64,000 nt of DNA from Anaeramoeba flamelloides (taxonomy: Eukaryota > Metamonada > Anaeramoebidae). Below, in pieces: positions 59,088-64,000 of this stretch. The notes under the pieces were generated by a model, which ran no database searches, was not told the DNA's origin, and was given only the letters and a program-made list of their open reading frames with translations. The position numbers and the translations under genes were made by a program. The stretch spans positions 8,127,001-8,191,000 of the forward strand of contig JANTQA010000070.1 of assembly GCA_027625915.1 (NCBI GenBank), written 5' to 3'. Every line of letters begins with the position of its first letter. The stretch's first letter is position 1.

Positions 59088-60163
59088 TTCCTGAATTTTG
59101 AAAACAGATTATCTTGTTTAGGGTGTAATGTCTTGTTGATTTGGTTCTTATCTGATCAATCTTGTGTTTGATACGGGTTTTAAGAGTTGTTCAAAATGGC
59201 AATTTTTGACAATTTATCTTTAATATTTCCGAAATCCGAATTGTGAAGTGTAAGTTTAATAGATTGGTAAGTGTTCAAGAATAAATTTTGATTTAGTGGG
59301 GTTCTAGAAGAAAATTTGTATTTACACTTTATTAAATTAACTAAATGAAAAAAAATTGTTTTGTTTTTTTATAATTGAAGAAGTGTAAATTACACTCAAA
59401 TTGCACTTAGACTTGAATTTCCTTTCAGAAATTTAAGCGTAAAACCATATATTTCACAATTATTATATAATAAAAATAGTTTTAAAATAATAAAGTTTGA
59501 ATATAATTTCCTTAAGATTTATTTATTTTATTGTGTAAAAATTATCGATCTTTTTCATAAGAAGGACATACCCATAAAAAATGATCAATATTTTCTATAA
59601 TTTCCTTCTGTTTATATTTCAAACATAAAGGACAAAAGTTATTTGAATTTTTATTAATTACATAGTAATATCTATTTAAGCAGTTGATTAAATGTTCTGA
59701 ATTTTATTATTGTTGGGCTTGAGGAAATACTTAAATATTTTTGAGTTTTAAATAAATAATTTTGAGATTTTATTATTTTGAAATATTTTTGAACCTTCCA
59801 ACTGTTAGAATTCAATAATTCATCATAAGTATATTTATATATTTCTTTTTTTAGTTGAATTAAATCTTCCAACTTTTGAATTAAAAAATTTTTTTTTTAA
59901 AAACTCCAAATAAAACCAAAACTAATTACAAATTTCAATCAACAACTCAAGAATCGTCTTTTTTTAAGGACTTGAATTTCGATATAATTTGTCTTAAACT
60001 GTCCAATTTAGATTTTGTAAAAAAAAAATAATTGACAAAAATTGCCGTTTTTAGCAACTATTAAAACTCAAATCAAGTTCAAGATTGATCAGATAAGAAT
60101 CAAATTAACAAGTTACTACACCCTAAACAAGATAATCTATTTTCAAATTTCAGGGATTTTTAG
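59088..60163. mobile_element. TIR element, family AATCCCTGAAATTTG (copy 3), interrupted by a LINE tail
   Basis: The left arm (59088-59290) begins AATTCCTGAATTTTGAAAAC and includes AAGATTATC-like and GATCAATCTTG blocks. The right arm (about 59910-60163) mirrors them and ends TTTTCAAATTTCAGGGATTT. The interior is replaced by LINE sequence (59375-59905). Removing that, the element would be about 550 bp, matching copy 2. Confidence 0.7.
59375..59905 (-). mobile_element. LINE 3' fragment inserted in a TIR element
   Basis: The minus strand matches 46430-46915. A frame at 59872-59672 encodes EDLIQLKKEIYKYTYDELLN and SWKVQKYFKIIKSQNYLFK. Beyond it comes the zinc-knuckle region (CPLCLKYKQKEIIENIDHFL then WVCPSYEK) in another frame. 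The 3' end, at the low-coordinate side near 59380, reads AGTGTAATTTACACTTCTTC. It is typical 5' truncation by target-primed insertion. Confidence 0.8.
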
Positions 60164-62346
60164 ACTTAAAGTAGAATAAAAAATAATTATTAAAAATCAA
60201 AAAAAGTTCTACAAAAAGGTATTTTTTACAAAATATTTTGTTGTAATCCCCTAATAAAGGATCATATGATCAAGACTAAAGAGTGGTTTGTGCTATTTAT
60301 GTTCACAATTTGTTTGATACTAAGTGTTTTGGTAGTAATTGAAATATCAAGGTAAAAAATTTTCACTTCATTTGGGAATTTTTCTTTTCCAGAAGAGTTG
60401 CTTAAATTAGCTTTGTTGACACCCATTAACAGTAATTAAAACGTTTTTTTTTCCAAGTTTGGGTATTTAGAGATCAAGAAAACATAAAACAGACTTGGGT
60501 TAATATTGGGTTTTGAGGTGAGATCTTGCCGACAAGTAAATAATTTTAAAAATATTAAATACTTTTGTTTCAGAAATTTTTCTCTTAATTACAAATTGGA
60601 GATTTAAACTGATTATTTTCTTGAATCTTGCTGAGGAAAAAAGATATTTTTCTCATTTTATTTATCAACAATTTTTTTTTTAAATTTTCCAATATCTTTA
60701 AAAAACTTTTATAAAAATTTAATTTAAAAGTAAACTAACACTTATTTATAATCTTTAGTCTTCAAAGGTTCCATTGTTTCTATATTCTAAATCTAAAGTG
60801 AGCAAATATTTTTACCAAGTTACATTTTTGTAATTGGATAAAAGTTAAAAACACAGATTAGTTCCACAAATAAGAGATATTATTGAAATAAATTCTTTGT
60901 GTGAACTCTATTTATACATTAGACTCTTTTTATAAATTTTCTATTTTCAAATAACAAAAATCCCTTATAACCAAAAATTTTCCCCTTTTCTATTCCAAAT
61001 CGCAATTAAAGAAAAATTTGATTTATTTTTCAACATTTTATATAACACTCTTATTTCTTCAAATCCAATTATTTTATTTGATTTGTCTGATCTTACTTTT
61101 TTTTTTTCGAATAATTTTCAGGTAAATTATAGTTTTTATCTTTTAACTGACAAGACTAACCAATTTTTTATAAAAAAAATTAGATTTGATTGAACAAATT
61201 GAGTTAATATATGATTCAGAAAATAAAACAAGGTTAAACAAAAACTGAGTTAGACTTTTGAAAATCTTCTTTTCAGGCAACTACTCTTCCAAAAATTATC
61301 AAAAAGTAAATGATTATTTACTTGTTCAAATCTAGAAGACTCTAAAGTTAATTAAGATCAAACCAATAGACTTAAATCAAGAACTCAATCCACACCAATT
61401 ATAGGGTTTACTTTCACAACGAATCTCTCAAATATTTATATTTACACAATTAGATAACCCAGAAATTGGTTTCACCAATCAACAGTATTTGATTAAAGTT
61501 ATATTTGTAAATTTTTTATACTTGCTTTAGAGAAATAGAAATCAAGAATTTCAATCAAACATAATCAGTGAAAGAAGAAAAGTGTGTTGCTTTGTGAAAT
61601 TTTCTTTGAAATAAACTATGAAGATAGTAATAATATCCAAAATAAAAATTACATGAAAATTGTGAGTGATAAATCTAATTTATCAACTTTATTTAAAAAA
61701 AGAAAAAAAGTGGTTTTAACCATTCTCGTGCTATACAACGGATAACACGGGTATGATGGGATTGGTAAAAATCAATTCTATTTTACAACTTTTTCTTTTT
61801 GGGAGTTAATAAAAATAAAAAAAATTGAATTTTGTTCGTAATTTCCAAAATTATTGAATTTTCACTCAAAATATCCAGTTTTTGGTTTCATTATCTGTGA
61901 CAAACCCTTCTTCAATTCAAGATTTTTGAAAACAATTTTAACATTTTAAACTTTTACGAAAAAGTTGAATAAGAAACAAAAACTCGACAAAAAGTTATCT
62001 ACTGTGTGGTTCTTTTTTTTCAATTTTGAGATGAAAATTCATACAATTATTTTTTAAAATTAATGCCAAAGTAAACAATTTTGTTCTAATCCACAATTCA
62101 ATAATATTTTCATCGCCCTTTGATTTTTCAAGAATTGCTGAGATTTGCGAATAAAAAGAAAATATTACCTGATACCAAATTTTAATTTGTGTCAAAATCA
62201 ACTCTTTAAAAAGATGAATATTTTGTTTTTCTGTAACCTTTGAATTCTATATTAAAACAAATCAACGCGATCTCATTTTTCATTTTATTTTTTTTCCAAA
62301 ACTATTTTGAAATCAAATTTTTTCTTATTTTCCATACGAATTATTG

Positions 62347-62799
62347 ATGGGATCAGCAAACAACAAGGGAATTAAAGTAGGACAAGTTTTGTTATATGAC
62401 TACTTTCAAATTTTTTATAGATCCAACACGCCAATGGCACTGATCAAAAAGAACAAATTTGCATTCATTGATGCAAATGAGGGTTTTACCAAACTCACGG
62501 GCTTTTCACGTAAAATGAGGAATCGAACGACTTCAATAATGTCTATTTTCTCTGAAACACAGCCATTTTATCAAAACATGAAAACACAAGACTTTTTAAA
62601 AGAAAAGCTCAGCGCTAATAAGCAGAAGGGTTCTTGCAACAAAAAAATTGAATTCGTAGTGTCTTGCAAAAATAAGTTTGGTAAACCTTTTGATGCGCTA
62701 ATTTCCATAACACCAATACAACTTTGGAAAAATGAAGTCTACCAAGTTCTTCTCAGCCCTATTCAAAGAAGGGACTCTGGTTCCAGAAATTTTAACTAA
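62347..62799 (+). CDS. Small PAS-domain protein
   Basis: Predicted 150-residue single-exon protein made almost entirely of one PAS fold (about 14-138): YRSNTPMALIKKNKFAFIDA then NEGFTKLTGFSRKMRN (typical first strands and helices), a helical middle, and KIEFVVSCKNKFGKPFDALI then YQVLLSPI for the last strands. PAS domains sense ligands or mediate dimerisation; no effector domain is present. The start was set at MGSANNKG; an upstream TTG is not needed. Like the PAS/coiled-coil gene at 26736 it opens with MG(N)SAN and meets the loose myristoylation pattern (Gly2, Asn6), suggesting a common family. It lacks that protein's coiled coil, so it could be a truncated paralogue or a stand-alone sensor. 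After the stop, composition stays less AT-rich for about 100 bp, but I see no further exon. Confidence 0.8.
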   Translation: MGSANNKGIKVGQVLLYDYFQIFYRSNTPMALIKKNKFAFIDANEGFTKLTGFSRKMRNRTTSIMSIFSETQPFYQNMKTQDFLKEKLSANKQKGSCNKKIEFVVSCKNKFGKPFDALISITPIQLWKNEVYQVLLSPIQRRDSGSRNFN

Positions 62800-64000
62800 G
62801 CATTTGGCATTGCCTTGAAAGTTTTCAAAGAATTCTCTTTGTCTTTCGCTTAATGATTTTCTTTTTCCAATTTTGTATAGAACTCGCAAACAGAACCAAA
62901 ATTTAAAATACTTCCACACTTTCCAACAACTTGGGTGTTTTTGTTGAGTGTGTGTCTGTCAATTTTAAATTGTTCTTTTGTAAGTTTGTTTTTTTGTAAT
63001 AGATTTTGAGAATTTACATGTATAGTACCTTTCTATTTTTATTTTTTTTACTTTTAGAATTTTTCCTATTGGAGAAAAAATTTAACTACCTCTAACCCTT
63101 TTTGGGTTGGTACAAATAAATTTTTACGATTTTTTGATTTTTTATTGTATTTACTTTTTCTTAGATTGAGAAAAGTATTGTTGAGGAATTTAAAAGTTCT
63201 TAATTTCTTTTTTTTTTCATTATTTTTAAAAAATGAGAGATTACAGGTGAATAGATATGTTATTAGCTTTAGTTTGAAATATTAATTTTGCCATATTTAC
63301 CAACAAAATAATAATGATTAGTTTATGAAAATTTATTAACAACATTTTTGATTGAATTAAGAGAAAAATCTCTTTTGAAAATAATTATCAATTCCTCAAC
63401 CGAATCTGAAACCACTAAAAAGACACAGGTTTGGCTTTTTTATTTCGTTAATTATAAATAAGTAATCCAACTGTTTTTTTTAAAAAATGTGAATCAAAGT
63501 TGAAAAATCAAAACAGAGATTCCCCCACTTCCAGTAATTAAATTTAACAATTGAGAAAACAATTTGTTCTCGTTTTTCTCAAACACCTGTAAAGTAGCGA
63601 TAATATCCTCTGTTTTCAAAACAATTGTGCTTTGGGATATTAGATTTGTAGTCACACAATCTCAAAGTGTTGACACAATTATTGTTATTTGGAGAAAATT
63701 GCTTATTCCACAATTTTAAAAATAGAAACAGCAATACAATTAGTACACATGTTGATGAAAAAGAACAAGTTTAAAAAGTTGAAAAAAAAAAATCGAATTA
63801 ACAAAATTTAAATTTCATTCAGTATTTCTAAAAATTTTATTGTCAGCAAAAAGAACTTCGTCTCTGAAAGATCTATTTAACAGCGTTCATGAAACTGAAA
63901 CCAATGTATTCTTTTGATATTAAATTTCGATTATTTTTTGGAACTTTTTGAATTGCTAGAATTCTTTTTTGGATATAAATTTAACATCTTTTTCATATTC
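62800..64000. other. 3' flank of the PAS gene and end of window
   Basis: The sequence right after the stop (to about 62960) is less AT-rich than background and probably 3' UTR. From there to the window end I find no gene, RNA or repeat shared with the rest of the window. Confidence 0.5.

Larger units (their letters stand above)
52895..62346. other. Repeat-filled region upstream of the receptor gene and of the last PAS gene
   Basis: This 9.5 kb stretch separates two divergent genes and contains no confidently recognised host gene. Listed separately are a low-confidence 67-codon frame (52951-53154), the inverted ~480 bp repeat, TA-flanked MITEs, family G, A and F repeats, a hairpin and the nested LINE. 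Stretches 57700-59060 and 60170-62340 show no structure I can name. Confidence 0.6.

Noticed and set aside
62698-62919. Minus-strand frame overlapping the end of the small PAS gene
   Set aside because: It is the complement of the PAS coding strand and its 3' UTR, with no independent support.

Overview
This window looks like nuclear DNA from a very AT-rich unicellular eukaryote. It has spliced genes with GT-AG introns, poly-T/poly-A-rich spacers, and a sparse gene layout crowded with small inverted-repeat transposons and LINE remnants. The gene set (lysosomal-type alpha-mannosidase, Ras GTPase, rhomboid, ADA2, a CENP-Q-like coiled coil, a cAMP-receptor-like GPCR and two PAS proteins) suggests a free-living amoeboid protist. 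The two short PAS proteins that open with MG(N)SAN resemble families I associate with Anaeramoeba (Metamonada). That assignment is from memory and tentative.

Eight protein genes are supported: alpha-mannosidase (2477-5818, +, 2 exons), Ras-family GTPase (11019-11771, +, 2 exons), rhomboid-fold protein (16485-21688, +, 3 exons), PAS/coiled-coil protein (26736-33472, +, 3 exons), ADA2 (38422-40218, -, 2 exons), CENP-Q-like protein (43016-43558, +), seven-TM receptor (48102-52894, -, 2 exons) and a single-exon PAS protein (62347-62799, +). Every intron was placed by reading-frame continuity plus family motifs across the junction. Four introns are short (141-420 bp) and four are long (1.95-4.1 kb). 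The long ones hold dispersed repeats and all have GTAAG donors; the short ones have weaker donors.

The rest is mostly repeats. I can group them by comparing copies within the window: (A) a ~0.56-0.7 kb terminal-inverted-repeat (TIR) family with five copies; (F) a ~160 bp TIR family; Tc1/mariner-like MITEs flanked by TA; a long-armed 863 bp TIR element that has split an older repeat; a family with TIR AATCCCTGAAATTTG, one copy of which carries a nested LINE tail; a larger TIR family (H) with a recurring peptide-like end; LINE 3' halves and tails; a possible SINE pair sharing the LINE tail; and six clusters of AT-rich palindromes, one holding a perfect decamer array.

No tRNA, rRNA, CRISPR array, LTR element or virus-like element was recognised. 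The most interesting protein is the rhomboid homologue, whose catalytic Ser and His positions are both substituted. The most interesting genome-level signals are the donor/length split among introns, the LINE-tail-sharing repeat pair and the palindrome clusters with the AGTGCC decamer.
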